In this document: piece after piece, positions 5,651 to 6,192 of the stretch
How positions within the stretch are numbered: position 1 is the stretch's first letter
How the letters are laid out: each line of letters begins with the position of its first letter
NCBI GenBank assembly: GCA_945918315.1
Contig: CAMEIK010000070.1
Location: 1 to 6,192, forward strand
Source: an uncultured Clostridia bacterium
GTDB taxonomy: Bacteria; Bacillota; Clostridia; Oscillospirales; Oscillospiraceae
Direction: 5' to 3'
Length of the DNA: 6,192 bases
Translations under genes and position numbers: made by a program
Notes under the pieces: model-generated
Databases searched by the model: none
What the model was told of the DNA's origin: nothing
Seen by the model: only the letters and a program-made list of their open reading frames with translations

Positions 5651-6192
5651 GTGAACAACATTCCTGAAGTCAAGCTTGGCATGATCGCGGTTTCCCGGGA
5701 CTGCTTTCCCATTGCCCTGAGTACCCAGCGCCGGAAGAATATTGTGGCGGCCTACCCCGGTGAAATCTACGAGTGCGGAATTACCGTGGAAAACGAGCTG
5801 GACGCGGCCAAGGCCGTGGCCGAGGTCCGGGCCGCCGGGTGCAACGCCCTGGTGGTGTTCCTGGGCAACTTCGGCCCCGAAACCCCGGAGACTCTGCTGG
5901 CGAAGAAATTCCACGGCCCTGTGATGTACGTTGCCGCCGCCGAGGGCGACGGAGATATGATCAACGGCCGGGGCGATGCTTACTGCGGCATGCTGAACTG
6001 CTCCTATAACCTGGGGATGCGGAAGCTGAAGGCCTACATCCCCGAATACCCCGTGGGCACCGCGGAGGACATCGTGAAGATGATATTGGAGTTTGTGCCC
6101 ATCGCCCGTACCATCATCGGCCTCCGGAACCTGAAGATCATCACCTTCGGCCCCCGGCCCCAGGACTTCTTCGCCTGCAACGCCCCCATCAA
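5651..6192 (+). CDS. L-fucose/L-arabinose isomerase-like protein, N-terminal part (cut by window edge)
   Basis: An open frame without stop codons begins at a GTG and continues for 180 complete codons to the end of the window. It reads as the N-terminal domain of the COG2407 FucI/AraA-type isomerases: an initial strand VKLGMIAVSRDCFP (7-20), an alternating helix/strand region with CNALVVFLGNFGPE (64-77) and PVMYVAAAEGDGD (90-102), the signature GRGDAYCGMLNCSYNLG (106-122), and ITFGPRPQDFFACNAPI (164-180). This family interconverts aldoses and ketoses (L-fucose/L-fuculose, D-arabinose/D-ribulose, L-arabinose/L-ribulose) with a divalent metal, but many distant members are uncharacterised. The metal-binding Glu, Asp and His of E. 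coli FucI lie in the missing C-terminal half, so activity cannot be judged here. The gap to DUF4867 is 14 bases, and it is the third gene of the sugar cassette; it would supply the ketose to the kinase. Confidence 0.82.
   Translation, partial: MNNIPEVKLGMIAVSRDCFPIALSTQRRKNIVAAYPGEIYECGITVENELDAAKAVAEVRAAGCNALVVFLGNFGPETPETLLAKKFHGPVMYVAAAEGDGDMINGRGDAYCGMLNCSYNLGMRKLKAYIPEYPVGTAEDIVKMILEFVPIARTIIGLRNLKIITFGPRPQDFFACNAPI

Overview
The window looks like a GC-rich member of the Clostridia, most likely a gut Oscillospirales/Ruminococcaceae-type bacterium. This is an inference from GC-rich Firmicutes-style genes with strong GGGAGG/AAGGAGG ribosome binding sites, a VanZ-like membrane protein, a ferredoxin-tailed aldo/keto reductase, and a DUF4867 gene. 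No phage, insertion sequence, CRISPR array, tRNA or rRNA is visible.

Layout. On the minus strand, 65-685 encodes a six-helix VanZ-family membrane protein. A 235-base divergent intergenic region (686-920) carries a readable extended -10 promoter in each direction and a 9-bp hairpin between them. On the plus strand follow five codirectional genes: an aldo/keto reductase with a C-terminal two-[4Fe-4S] ferredoxin module (921-2027); a polytopic polyprenyl-phosphate sugar-phosphate transferase (2070-3449); a xylulokinase-type FGGY sugar kinase (3507-4982); a DUF4867 protein (4995-5636); and the first 180 codons of an L-fucose/L-arabinose isomerase-like protein that begins at a GTG (5651) and runs off the right edge.

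How the genes work together. The last three genes are packed with gaps of 12 and 14 bases and strong ribosome binding sites, so they almost certainly form one transcription unit for sugar catabolism: an isomerase makes a ketose, the kinase phosphorylates it, and DUF4867 has an unassigned role. DUF4867 shows a cupin-like pattern recalling ureidoglycolate lyase (AllA), which suggests a small-molecule enzyme or sugar-binding function. The reductase and the sugar transferase are separated by 42 bases, and the transferase and the kinase by 57 bases. No terminator is visible in either gap, so read-through from the promoter at 838-866 is possible, although these two genes have no obvious biochemical link to the sugar cassette.

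The most interesting element is the kinase/DUF4867/FucI-like cassette, whose substrate cannot be read from the window. The rest is ordinary chromosomal sequence. The very long antisense reading frames on the minus strand are explained by all four complete plus-strand genes lying in the same frame and almost never using TTA, CTA or TCA codons.
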